From the NCBI RefSeq assembly GCF_014926585.1, contig NZ_CP045422.1, positions 3,688,001-3,752,000 on the forward strand: a stretch of 64,000 nucleotides of DNA, written 5' to 3'. Below the pieces are notes generated by a model that saw nothing but the letters and a program-made list of their open reading frames with translations, did not search any database and was not told where the DNA came from. Source of the stretch: Devosia beringensis (GTDB lineage: Bacteria; Pseudomonadota; Alphaproteobacteria; Rhizobiales; Devosiaceae). This document shows, in pieces, positions 1 to 9,003 of the stretch; the stretch's first letter is position 1, and each line of letters starts with the position of its first letter. The position numbers and the translations under genes are program-made.

Positions 1-974
1 AGCGTATCGGGATCCTGGGCAAAGGCCGGCACCGTCATCGGCCCGGTGACGACGCCTTCGCCGACCAGCGCCGCGTCGATGATTTCCTGGCGGTTGATGG
101 CACAGGACATGGCCTGGCGGACCTTGAGATTGTCCATGGGCGGGCGCGACGGATTGAGCTGCAAGACGTTGTAGGCGAGGCCGCCGACGCGGTTGAGCTG
201 CAGATTGGCCTCGTTGGGCACCAGGGTGGCAATCAGCGGGTCATTGATCAGGGCAAAATCGATCTGGCCGGCGCGCAGCGAGGCCAGGATCGCGCTTTCA
301 TCGGGCAGCACCGTCACATTGATGCCGTCGATGGCCAGGTCGCCACCGGCCCATGCGGGATTGGCGCTGAGCACTTCGCGCGCATTGGGTTCCCAGCTGT
401 CGAGCACGAACGGGCCCGAACCCAAAGCCGTCGTGCCGATGGAACCGGCTGCGATGGCGCTGCCCGGCACGATGGCCGCATTGATATTGGCCATGGCCGC
501 CAGGATCGGCACGTCGGCCGTGCTGAGGTTGAACACGACCGTGGCGTCATCGGGCGTATCGATGCTGGCAATGGAGAGGAAGTTGGAACGGGCGGCCGCC
601 GCGGTCGCTTCATCGAGCACGCGCTCGAACGAGGCCTTGACGTCAGCCGGGGTCACCTTGGTGCCGTCGCTGAAACTGGCTTCGGGGTCGAGCGTGAAGG
701 TGAGCGTCTTGGCATCGGCCGAGAATTCCCAGCTGCTGGCAATGGCGGGCACGATGTTGAGTTCGGTGTCGAGGCGCACCAGTGGCTCATAGATCAGCTC
801 GAGCAGGCGCAGCGACGAAAACGCCGTCTGCGTATGGGGATCAAGGCCGGTGGCGTCCTGAGACCAGGCCATGCGCAGGGTGGCGGCCTGGGCGGGCAGG
901 GCGATGGCGGTGGTCGACAGGGCGGTCGCAATAGCGAGGCCAGCGGCGAATTTGCGTGAATTGGTCCAGATCAT
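1..974 (-). CDS. ABC transporter substrate-binding protein, family 5 (partial, C-terminus outside window)
   Basis: Periplasmic solute-binding protein of the peptide/nickel/oligosaccharide class (SBP_bac_5). The start at 974 is preceded by GGAGGG six bases upstream. The first 30 residues form a signal peptide ending in an A-Q-A type cleavage site. The mature start (LRMAWSQDATGLDPHTQ) and the later LNPSRPPMDNLKVRQAM segment are typical of the family. About 324 residues are visible and the rest lies left of base 1. It follows murQ after 30 bases on the same strand, so the two are probably co-transcribed. That context suggests a muropeptide or amino-sugar ligand, which is inference; the permeases would have to lie outside the window. 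Confidence 0.9.
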   Translation of the reverse strand, partial: MIWTNSRKFAAGLAIATALSTTAIALPAQAATLRMAWSQDATGLDPHTQTAFSSLRLLELIYEPLVRLDTELNIVPAIASSWEFSADAKTLTFTLDPEASFSDGTKVTPADVKASFERVLDEATAAAARSNFLSIASIDTPDDATVVFNLSTADVPILAAMANINAAIVPGSAIAAGSIGTTALGSGPFVLDSWEPNAREVLSANPAWAGGDLAIDGINVTVLPDESAILASLRAGQIDFALINDPLIATLVPNEANLQLNRVGGLAYNVLQLNPSRPPMDNLKVRQAMSCAINRQEIIDAALVGEGVVTGPMTVPAFAQDPDT

Positions 975-1004
975 CTTGTTCCCTCCAGAATCGATGGCAT
1001 GTGG

Positions 1005-1958
1005 TCAGGCTTTTGCGGCAGATTTTTCGCTGGGTTGTGCAGGCTTGCCCTCGATGGCCAGGCGCAGGAAGCCGCCGGCCGATGCCAGCGTGGCGCGCGC
1101 GGCGGTCACGTCGAGCCCCGTCAGGCGGACCAGGATGGCCAGCTTGACGTCATTGCCGGTCAGTTCAAGTGCGGCCTCGGCCTGCTGGGGCGTGCACTCG
1201 GTGGCCTGCATGACGATACGCACGGCGCGGGCCAGCAGCTTTTCATTGCTGGCATTCACGTCGACCATCAGGTTTTGATAGATCTTGCCGATGCGGATCA
1301 TGCTGGCGGTGCTCAGCATGTTGAGCACCAGCTTCTGTGCCGTGCCCGATTTGAGGCGGGTCGAGCCGGTCAGGGCCTCGGGGCCGACCACCGGCGAAAT
1401 GGCAATGTCGGCCAGCCGGGCAATGGTGGAATCCGGATTGCAGGACAGGGCCACCGTCGTCGCGCCCAGGCTCTTGGCATAGTCGAGCGCGCCGATGACA
1501 TAGGGGGTGCGGCCGCTGACGGCGATGCCCACCACCACGTCGTGCGGCGTCAGCGCCAGCTTTTCGAGGTCGCGCTGGCCTTCGCCGCGATCATCCTCGG
1601 CGCCTTCGATGGGGTGGCGCAGCGCCCGGTCGCCCCCGGCAATGATGCCGATCACCATGCCCTCGGGTACGCCGAAGGTGGGCGGGCATTCCGACGCGTC
1701 CAGCACGCCGAGGCGGCCGCTGGTCCCGGCGCCCAGATAGATCAACCGTGCGCCGGCCTTGAAGGATTCCACTACCTTGTCCACGGCGGCGGCGATCTGG
1801 GGCAGCTCGCGTCGGACGGCCTCGGCGACCTTGCTATCCTCGCCGTTCATCGCGGCCAGAATGTCGGGGGTCGGCATCAGGTCGATCTGCATCGTGCCGG
1901 GGTTGCGGGCCTCCGAGACGAGCTGGTCGAGCTCTGCCATCAAGATGCTTCTTGCCAT
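1005..1958 (-). CDS. murQ: N-acetylmuramic acid 6-phosphate etherase
   Basis: Cytoplasmic lyase that splits MurNAc-6-phosphate into GlcNAc-6-phosphate and D-lactate, a step of peptidoglycan-sugar recycling. The 317-residue protein is full length for the family. It carries the SIS sugar-phosphate fold with the MurQ signature [20 protein letters not shown], which contains the loop Ser and the Glu-Cys-Pro-Pro segment. The ATG at 1958 is chosen because GAGTGAGGG lies just upstream; in-frame starts at 2012 and 1940 are less well placed, and 2012 would run into the operator region. It is divergent from the RpiR regulator, with a palindrome between them. The upstream kinase and downstream NagA/NagB functions are not adjacent here. 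Confidence 0.95.
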   Translation of the reverse strand: MARSILMAELDQLVSEARNPGTMQIDLMPTPDILAAMNGEDSKVAEAVRRELPQIAAAVDKVVESFKAGARLIYLGAGTSGRLGVLDASECPPTFGVPEGMVIGIIAGGDRALRHPIEGAEDDRGEGQRDLEKLALTPHDVVVGIAVSGRTPYVIGALDYAKSLGATTVALSCNPDSTIARLADIAISPVVGPEALTGSTRLKSGTAQKLVLNMLSTASMIRIGKIYQNLMVDVNASNEKLLARAVRIVMQATECTPQQAEAALELTGNDVKLAILVRLTGLDVTAARATLASAGGFLRLAIEGKPAQPSEKSAAKA

Positions 1959-1989
1959 TGTGCCCTCACTCAATCCGGCTGGAATGCTA

Positions 1990-2037
1990 GGAGGCAATAT
2001 TCCATATGTCAATTAATCTTGGAATATTGTATTCCAA
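1990..2037. promoter_or_regulatory. Candidate RpiR operators between murQ and the regulator
   Basis: TTGGAATATTGTATTCCAA (2019-2037) is a perfect 8-bp inverted repeat around a 3-base centre. A second, imperfect copy on the minus strand (about 1990-2008) keeps the GGAATATTG half. It lies close to the murQ start, where a TTGACA can also be read on the minus strand (2008-2013). The perfect site recurs with 16 of 19 matches at 3095-3113. Binding by the adjacent RpiR protein is inference. Confidence 0.65.
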
Positions 2038-2171
2038 ATTAACCGATGGCGCGGCACCATGCGGTTTAGGCGGCAGGGCTGCCGACCGCGCGCTGTCCTT
2101 GCCACGGCGGTGTGCTGGGCTCTAGTCGTGCCCGCCGGTCGTTGCGTCGAAAATGCTGTTTTGGGGGAAAC

Positions 2172-3023
2172 ATGTCCATATTGAAGGTGCTCGGCGCCAA
2201 GCTGGAATCGATGACCCAGGCGGATCAGCAAATTGCCCGCTTCATCATTGAGCATCCCGAGCAGATGCTCACCCTGTCGTCGCAGGGCCTGGCCGATGCC
2301 ACCGGGCGCAGCCAGTCCAGCGTGGTCAAATTCAGCCAGAAGCTGGGTTATGGCGGCTATCAGCAGCTCAAGCTGGCGGTGAACAAGGCCAAGGCGCTGG
2401 AGTGGCAGGCGCCCGGCGGCATCATCCATGGCTCGATCGACAGCAGCGACAGCTACATGACGATCCTGCAGAAGCTGATCGGCAGCAAGCTGCTGTCCAT
2501 GCGTGAAACCACCGCTGCCAATAGCGAACAGACCATCGATCGGTCCCTTGAAGCCCTGGCCAAGGCGCGGAAGATCCAGTTGGCCGGCGTCGGGGCCTCT
2601 TCCCTAGTGGCGCGGGATTTCTCCTACAAGCTGCTCAAGATCGGCCGCACCGTGCTGATCGACAGTGATACCCATATCCAGGTCGCCAATGCCTCCGGTC
2701 TGGGACCGGGCGATACCCTGCTGGCCCTGTCGCATTCGGGGCGGAGTCTGGAGACTCTGCGTATCGCCGAAGTGGCCAAACAGCGGGGAGCGACGGTTAT
2801 TTCGGTGACCGGCCTGCAGCCCAACCCGCTGCTCGATCTGGCCGATATCCACCTCTTTACCGTCGCCGACGAGGAACGGGTGCGCTCATCCGCCATCACC
2901 TCGCGCGACGCGCAGTTGATGCTGATGGACATGATGTTCATCCTGCTGCTGCGCCGGCAGGATGACGCAGCGGACTTCATCCACAACAGCGAAATCGCTG
3001 TCGCCGTTCTCAAGGCACCCTGA
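2172..3023 (+). CDS. RpiR/MurR-family transcriptional regulator
   Basis: A 283-residue regulator with an N-terminal helix-turn-helix (about residues 1-77, including SSQGLADATGRSQSSVVKFS) and a C-terminal SIS sugar-phosphate-binding domain (about 120-255, with LALSHSGRSLETL). Family members sense phosphorylated sugars; MurR, for example, binds MurNAc-6-phosphate. ATG 2172 is chosen because the HTH_6 domain begins directly after it; an upstream in-frame start at 2112 would only add a basic, poorly conserved tail. It sits between murQ (divergent) and the sugar ABC operon (same direction), with matching palindromes before both. This makes it the likely local regulator, with MurNAc-6-phosphate or another amino-sugar phosphate as effector (inference). 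Confidence 0.92.
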   Translation: MSILKVLGAKLESMTQADQQIARFIIEHPEQMLTLSSQGLADATGRSQSSVVKFSQKLGYGGYQQLKLAVNKAKALEWQAPGGIIHGSIDSSDSYMTILQKLIGSKLLSMRETTAANSEQTIDRSLEALAKARKIQLAGVGASSLVARDFSYKLLKIGRTVLIDSDTHIQVANASGLGPGDTLLALSHSGRSLETLRIAEVAKQRGATVISVTGLQPNPLLDLADIHLFTVADEERVRSSAITSRDAQLMLMDMMFILLLRRQDDAADFIHNSEIAVAVLKAP

Positions 3024-3078
3024 GCGGCAAGACACGGAAAACGTGATTTCCTCAGCCTGTGCATATAATATAATATTC

Positions 3079-3113
3079 TTGACACTGTCAAAATTAGGAA
3101 TTTAGTATTCCAA
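3079..3113 (+). promoter_or_regulatory. Promoter of the amino-sugar ABC operon with overlapping RpiR-type operator
   Basis: A consensus -35 TTGACA (3079-3084) is followed, at about 17-18 bases, by a TTAGTA/TAGTAT -10-like stretch. The -10 lies inside TAGGAATTTAGTATTCCAA (3095-3113), which matches the murQ-side palindrome at 16 of 19 positions. An operator overlapping the -10 fits repression by exclusion of polymerase. No start site has been mapped. Confidence 0.6.
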
Positions 3114-3148
3114 CGTCGGCGCTCTTGAGGGAGAGTGCCTGCGCAGGG

Positions 3149-3166
3149 GCCTGCATGCTTGCAGGC
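3149..3166 (+). other. Leader hairpin before the ABC ATPase gene
   Basis: A 7-bp perfect stem (GCCTGCA and TGCAGGC) with a 4-base loop lies between the operator and the GGAGG ribosome-binding site at 3171. It has no T-run, so it is not a terminator. It may shape the leader or translation; function unknown. Confidence 0.3.
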
Positions 3167-3181
3167 GATCGGAGGAATATA

Positions 3182-4246
<1,065 letters not shown>

Positions 4247-4295
4247 AGGCGCCGGCACAGTCCATATGCATGAATTCACAAGGAGAGGGAACACC

Positions 4296-5537
4296 ATGAG
4301 AACCAAATTGATCCGCATCGGCGCCGCATTGAGCGCCCTGCTTGTCGCGGCGCCGGCTTTGGCGCAGGACCTGACCTTCTGGAGCTGGCGCCAGGAAGAC
4401 CGCGCCGCCTATGAGACGTTCATCGCGACGTTCGAAGCGGCCAATCCCGGCATCACGGTCAATTTCGAGACCTTCGAAGCCGCCAATTACAACACCATCC
4501 TCTCCACCGCTCTGGCGGGCGGTACCGGGCCGGACGTCATGATGGTGCGCGCCTATGGCGGGCTCGAGAATGTCGCCGCTGCCGGCTACCTCGAGCCACT
4601 GTCGGCCGAGACCGTGCCGGCGCTGGCCGATTTCGTCCCGGCCGCTCTTGCTGCCGAAAGCGTGCGCGCCGATGGCATTGCCTATGCGGTGCCCTTTGCC
4701 AGCCAGACCCAGCTGGTCATCTACAACAAGACCATTTTCGACGACAATGGCCTGGCCGAACCCAAGACCTGGGACGAGTTGCTGGCTGCCAGCCAGACCC
4801 TCAAGGATGCCGGCGTGATCCCCTTTGCCAATGGCACCGCGACCGCCTGGCAGAACGAAACCGTCACCTTCGGCCTCGGCTCCTCGCTGATGGGCAAGGA
4901 ATTCTATGACGGGCTGATGGCCGGCACGACCGACTTCACCGACCCCGCCTTTACCGGCGCGCTGACCTCGATCGCCGCCCTGGCCGCCGACTATTTCCCC
5001 GACGGCTTTATCGGCCTCGACTATCCCTCGGCCCAGCAGTTGTTCTCCTCGGGCATGGCCGGCATGTTCATTGGCGGCTCCTATGAACTGGCGACTTTCA
5101 AGGCCCAAAACCCCGATATCGAGCTGGGCGTCTTTGCCGCCCCGGGCGAGACTGCCGAGGCTGACAAGCTGGTGGGCCTCTACTTCGACGGTGGTTATGC
5201 GGCCAATGCGGCTGGCGCCAACAAGGAAGCCTCGATCAAGTTCCTCAACTATCTGGCCAGCCAGGAATTCGGCCAGGCTTTCGCCAATACGCTGAACAAT
5301 ATCTCGACCATTCCGGGCGTCACCTTCGACAACCCGCTGCTGGCCGAGGTCAACGAGCTCAATGCCAGCTCGATCCCCTATCTGATGCTGGTGCACTTCC
5401 GCTTCGGCGAGCCTTCCGGCTCGGTGCTGATCCAGGGCGAAATGCAGAAGCTGTTTGCCGGCGAAACCACGCCCGAAGCCATTGGCGAAGCGCTCACTAC
5501 CGGTCTTGCCGCTTGGTACGAGCCCTTCAAGAAATAA
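4296..5537 (+). CDS. Sugar ABC transporter substrate-binding protein (family 1)
   Basis: Periplasmic binding protein of 413 residues that delivers the sugar to the permease pair. The signal peptide is clear (basic start, hydrophobic core, cleavage after APALAQ near residue 24). The mature protein opens with DLTFWSWRQEDRAAYETF and contains GGTGPDVMMV, both typical of the extracellular family 1 (MalE/UgpB) fold. ATG 4296 has AGGAGAGGG at 4281-4289. The gene lies 49 bases after the ATPase. Neighbours NanE, the sugar kinase and MurQ point to an N-acetylated amino sugar as ligand, which is inference. A 488-residue ORF on the opposite strand is a composition shadow. Confidence 0.93.
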   Translation: MRTKLIRIGAALSALLVAAPALAQDLTFWSWRQEDRAAYETFIATFEAANPGITVNFETFEAANYNTILSTALAGGTGPDVMMVRAYGGLENVAAAGYLEPLSAETVPALADFVPAALAAESVRADGIAYAVPFASQTQLVIYNKTIFDDNGLAEPKTWDELLAASQTLKDAGVIPFANGTATAWQNETVTFGLGSSLMGKEFYDGLMAGTTDFTDPAFTGALTSIAALAADYFPDGFIGLDYPSAQQLFSSGMAGMFIGGSYELATFKAQNPDIELGVFAAPGETAEADKLVGLYFDGGYAANAAGANKEASIKFLNYLASQEFGQAFANTLNNISTIPGVTFDNPLLAEVNELNASSIPYLMLVHFRFGEPSGSVLIQGEMQKLFAGETTPEAIGEALTTGLAAWYEPFKK

Positions 5538-5613
5538 GTCTCCCGACTTGTCGCGCCGCTCCTTCCCGTCCGCGGGGAGGAGCACCCATCCCCAAATCCA
5601 GGCGAGCCCGACC

Positions 5614-6534
5614 ATGCCCAAACTCAGGATGACCGGCCGAGGCCTCTGGATCACGCTGCTGATCGTGCCGCCACTGGCCTTTGTGGCGCTGTTTATCGTC
5701 TATCCGATCATCTCGGCCTTCGCCTATGCCTTCTTTGACTGGCAGGGCCTGCGCCGCGGCGGTTTCGTCGGGCTGGAAAACTTCCATACCGTGCTCTTCG
5801 TCGAGCCCTATCGCAGCTGGACGATCAACGCCTTCTCGCACAACCTGATCGTCTTCTTTGCCCTGATGGTGCTGCAGAACGGGCTGGGTTTCCTGCTGGC
5901 CTATGCGCTGTGGCGCGAACTGCCCGGCGCGCGCTTCCACCGCATCGCCGTGTTCCTGCCGGTGGTGCTCTCCACCATCATCGTCGCCTATCTGTTCAAG
6001 CTGTTCCTCCATCCCCTGTTCGGGGTGGTCAATATCAGCCTGCGCGGCATTGGCCTCGACTGGCTGGCCCAGCCCTGGCTGGGGCAGGGCGGCACGGCGC
6101 TCTGGGCGCTGATCGGCGCGCAGGCCTGGCACATGGTGGGCTTTCCCACCCTGGTATTTCTCGCCGGCATGCAGCGCATTCCGGGCGAAATCCTCGACGC
6201 GGCGCGCATGGAAACCGAGAGCGAATGGGTCAAGATCACCAAGATCGTCTGGCCGCTCGTGGCACCCAGCGCCACCATCGTCTTCACCCTGCTCTTCGTG
6301 GGCGCGTTCAACTGGTTTGAGCTGCCCTATATCATGGCCGGCCTTGATGGCTCGCCCTATGGCTCCACCGACGTGCTGGGGCTTTATTTCTACCGCACCG
6401 CCTTCGGCAATGTCTCGGCCGGCCAGCAGGATTTCGGCCTGGGCAGCGCGCTGGCCGTGCTTATCTTCATCTTCATCGCGGCTTTTGCCACCTTCATGAC
6501 GCTGCGCTTGCGGGCCAGGGAGATCCAGGTATGA
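5614..6534 (+). CDS. Sugar ABC transporter permease (MalF/UgpA type)
   Basis: Inner-membrane permease of 306 residues with about six membrane helices, the first being LWITLLIVPPLAFVALFIVY. The EAA loop that docks the ATPase reads GEILDAARMETESEWVKITK. The start is ATG 5614, where the hydrophilic N-terminus MPKLRMTGRG precedes the first helix; the 76-base gap after the binding protein holds no other gene. Its stop overlaps the start of the next permease by four bases (ATGA), the usual arrangement for a permease pair made in equal amounts. Confidence 0.94.
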   Translation: MPKLRMTGRGLWITLLIVPPLAFVALFIVYPIISAFAYAFFDWQGLRRGGFVGLENFHTVLFVEPYRSWTINAFSHNLIVFFALMVLQNGLGFLLAYALWRELPGARFHRIAVFLPVVLSTIIVAYLFKLFLHPLFGVVNISLRGIGLDWLAQPWLGQGGTALWALIGAQAWHMVGFPTLVFLAGMQRIPGEILDAARMETESEWVKITKIVWPLVAPSATIVFTLLFVGAFNWFELPYIMAGLDGSPYGSTDVLGLYFYRTAFGNVSAGQQDFGLGSALAVLIFIFIAAFATFMTLRLRAREIQV

Positions 6535-7394
6535 CCGCCGTCAGCACCAGCTATTACGATCGCCGTGGCATCCTGGGCACGCTCGGGCGCGACGGCCTGC
6601 TGCAGATCGTGCTGATCGCCAATACGGTGCTGATGCTGGCCCCCATCATCATCATGGTGTTCTCGGCCTTCAAGACCACGCCGCAGATCTTCCAGTCGCC
6701 CTTTGCCATCCCCGACTTCACCCAGGTCGGCAATTTCCTGCGCATCTGGACCGAGACCAATTTCCTGCGCTACCTGCTCAATTCCTTCGTGGTCACCGGC
6801 GCCTCCATGGTGCTGATCCTGACGCTGGGGACCATGGCCGCCTATGCCATTGGCCGCTATGCCTTTACCGGCTCGAATTTCATCCTGATGTTCTTCCTGG
6901 CCGGGCTGACGCTGCCGCTCAAACTGGCCATCATTCCGCTCTTCATGCTGATGCGGGACCTTTCCATCCTCAACAACCAGCTCTCGCTGATCTTCGTCTA
7001 TACCGCCATGGGCCTGCCCACGACGGTCTTCATCATGACCGGCTTCATCCGCAGCCTGCCCAATGAGCTCGAAGATGCCGCCCGTATGGACGGCGCCAGC
7101 GAGGCGCGCATCATGTGGTCGATCATGCTGCCTTTGGTGCGCCCGGCTATGGTGATTGCCGGCATCCAGAACGTGGTGCCGATCTGGAACGACTTCTTCT
7201 TTCCGCTGGTCTTCATCCAGAATGACGACCTCAAGACCCTGCCGCAGGGGCTGACCAGCTTCATGGGCGAATATACCACCGACTGGGGCGTGCTGTTTTC
7301 GGGGCTGACCCTGTCGGCGGCGCCGATCATCATCATCTATATCGTGCTCTCCAAGCAGTTCATCGCCGGCATGACCTCGGGCGCCGTCAAGTGA
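6531..7394 (+). CDS. Sugar ABC transporter permease (MalG/UgpE type)
   Basis: Second permease (287 residues) of the CUT1 importer. It has about six helices starting with LLQIVLIANTVLMLAPIIIM, and the EAA loop ELEDAARMDGASEARIMW. The ATG at 6531 overlaps the previous stop by four bases. The C-terminus ends in the short basic-polar tail typical of MalG-like proteins (FIAGMTSGAVK). It forms the channel with the preceding protein and is driven by the ATPase at 3182. Its stop overlaps the nanE start, tying transport and catabolism together in translation. Confidence 0.94.
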   Translation: MTAVSTSYYDRRGILGTLGRDGLLQIVLIANTVLMLAPIIIMVFSAFKTTPQIFQSPFAIPDFTQVGNFLRIWTETNFLRYLLNSFVVTGASMVLILTLGTMAAYAIGRYAFTGSNFILMFFLAGLTLPLKLAIIPLFMLMRDLSILNNQLSLIFVYTAMGLPTTVFIMTGFIRSLPNELEDAARMDGASEARIMWSIMLPLVRPAMVIAGIQNVVPIWNDFFFPLVFIQNDDLKTLPQGLTSFMGEYTTDWGVLFSGLTLSAAPIIIIYIVLSKQFIAGMTSGAVK

Positions 7395-8056
7395 TGCTAC
7401 CGCGCGGTCTGGTCGTGTCCTGCCAGGCCCGGGCGGACAATCCCCTGCATGGCCCCCAGTTCATGGGCGCCATGGCGGTGGCGGCGCGCGACGGCGGGGC
7501 GGTCGCTATCCGCGCCAATGGGCCCGAGGACATCGCGGCGGTCCGGGCCGCCGGCCTGCCGGTCATCGGGATCCACAAGGTGTTTTCCGACCGCCACCCG
7601 GTCTACATTACCCCCGATTTTGCCGCTGCCCAGGCCATTGTGGCTGCGGGCGCCCAGATCGTGGCGCTCGATTGCACCAGTCGACCCCGCGATGGCGAGC
7701 CGGTCGATCTACTGGTGCGCCGCATCCGCGAGGAACTGGGCGCCGAGGTCTTCGCCGATATTTCGACCTTGGACGAGGGCCTCGCTGCCACCGACTGGGG
7801 CGCAACCTATGTTGCCACCACGCTGTCGGGCTATACTGAAGCAACCCAACCGCGGCCGGAGGAACCCGATTTGCTTTTGCTTGAAACCCTTGCGTCGCGC
7901 CTTTCCGTGCCGGTGGTGGCCGAGGGACGTTTCAACACGCCGCAACTGGTACGCCAGGCCTTCGACGCCGGCGCCCATGCCGTGGTGGTTGGTACGATGA
8001 TCACCAATCCGCGCGAAATCACCCGAGTGTTCGTGCAGGGTGTCGTGGCCGCATGA
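7394..8056 (+). CDS. nanE: N-acylglucosamine-6-phosphate 2-epimerase (NanE)
   Basis: Converts ManNAc-6-phosphate to GlcNAc-6-phosphate in amino-sugar or sialic-acid catabolism. The 220-residue TIM-barrel protein carries the family landmarks in order: VSCQA near the start, PVIGIHKVF with the catalytic Lys, QIVALDCTSRPRDG, GATYVATTLSGYTE and VVAEGRFNTPQ. ATG 7394 overlaps the permease stop; a GTG at 7391 is an alternative. It is coupled at its end to the sugar kinase. The pairing with a kinase suggests ManNAc or a related N-acyl sugar enters unphosphorylated. No sialic-acid lyase (NanA) is seen in the window. Confidence 0.9.
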   Translation: MLPRGLVVSCQARADNPLHGPQFMGAMAVAARDGGAVAIRANGPEDIAAVRAAGLPVIGIHKVFSDRHPVYITPDFAAAQAIVAAGAQIVALDCTSRPRDGEPVDLLVRRIREELGAEVFADISTLDEGLAATDWGATYVATTLSGYTEATQPRPEEPDLLLLETLASRLSVPVVAEGRFNTPQLVRQAFDAGAHAVVVGTMITNPREITRVFVQGVVAA

Positions 8057-9003
8057 GCCAGCCCGTCCATCTCGGCCTTGATGTGGGCGGCACCGCCAGC
8101 CGCTGGGTCGCCTGCGCCCGGAACGGGGAAGTGCTCGGGCGCGGCGAGGCAGCCGGGGCTACCGGTCATGTCTTCAACCCGGCCGAAAAGGATCGCCTGC
8201 GGCTGACTCTGGAAGCCATTGCCCAAGCACTCGGCGCTGCCGGCCTGCAGCCCAGTCGCGTCACCGCTGGCCTGACCGGCTATGGCGCCATCGTCTCGGA
8301 CGAGGTCAAGGCTTTGGTTGGTACGGCGCTGGGTGTCGGCGCCGGGGACATTGTCCTCGTCGATGATATTGTCCTGGCCTATATCGCCCAGTTCGAGCCG
8401 GGAGAGGGCCATCTGATCTCGGCGGGAACCGGCTCGATCGGCGTCCATGTCACCGCTAGCGGCGCGATGATCCGGGTTGGTGGCCGCGGCATTCTGATCG
8501 ATGATGCAGGAGCGGGCAGCTGGATTGCCTTGCAGGCGCTCGATCACATCTACCGGGCGCTTGATCGCCACGGCAACTTCGACGCGGTAGAGCCCCTTGC
8601 CGGGTTGCTGTTTGCCCAGATTGGCGGTCAGGATTGGCACGATGTCCGCCAATTCGTCTATGGCGGCGATCGGGGCCGGATCGGCACGCTGGCTGTGGCC
8701 GTTGCGCGTGCCGCGGAGGCAGGTGACGCGACGGCGCTCGCCATACTGCGCCAGGCCGGCGGCGAACTCGCCCGGCTTGCGTTGGCCCTGTCCGGACGCG
8801 CCGGTGATCACCCGATACGATTTATTGGCGGCGTCCTCGACCTGCATCCGGTCATCTTCGCGGAAATCCAGGCATGTCTTCCGGCCCAGGCGGTGAGCAG
8901 GGCCGTCGGCGACGCGGCGCTGACTGCCGCGCGCCTGCAGAGCGGCCAACGCCAGGCCTGGATAGCCCTGCTGGCCGGCACCTTGGCCGGCCCGCCAAGC
9001 TAG
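8053..9003 (+). CDS. BadF/BadG/BcrA/BcrD-family sugar kinase (probable amino-sugar kinase)
   Basis: A 316-residue ATPase of the actin/hexokinase fold: phosphate-1 loop LGLDVGGTASRWVA at the N-terminus and a second loop HLISAGTGSIGVHV near residue 130. GGRGILIDDAGAGSWIALQA matches the BadF/NagK group. Known members include eukaryotic N-acetylglucosamine kinase and bacterial MurK, which phosphorylates MurNAc and GlcNAc. In this operon it most likely makes the 6-phosphate of an imported N-acetyl sugar, feeding NanE and/or MurQ. The exact sugar cannot be told from sequence. ATG 8053 overlaps the nanE stop, and its TAG shares a CTAG with the stop of the convergent GH42 gene. Confidence 0.88.
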   Translation: MSQPVHLGLDVGGTASRWVACARNGEVLGRGEAAGATGHVFNPAEKDRLRLTLEAIAQALGAAGLQPSRVTAGLTGYGAIVSDEVKALVGTALGVGAGDIVLVDDIVLAYIAQFEPGEGHLISAGTGSIGVHVTASGAMIRVGGRGILIDDAGAGSWIALQALDHIYRALDRHGNFDAVEPLAGLLFAQIGGQDWHDVRQFVYGGDRGRIGTLAVAVARAAEAGDATALAILRQAGGELARLALALSGRAGDHPIRFIGGVLDLHPVIFAEIQACLPAQAVSRAVGDAALTAARLQSGQRQAWIALLAGTLAGPPS

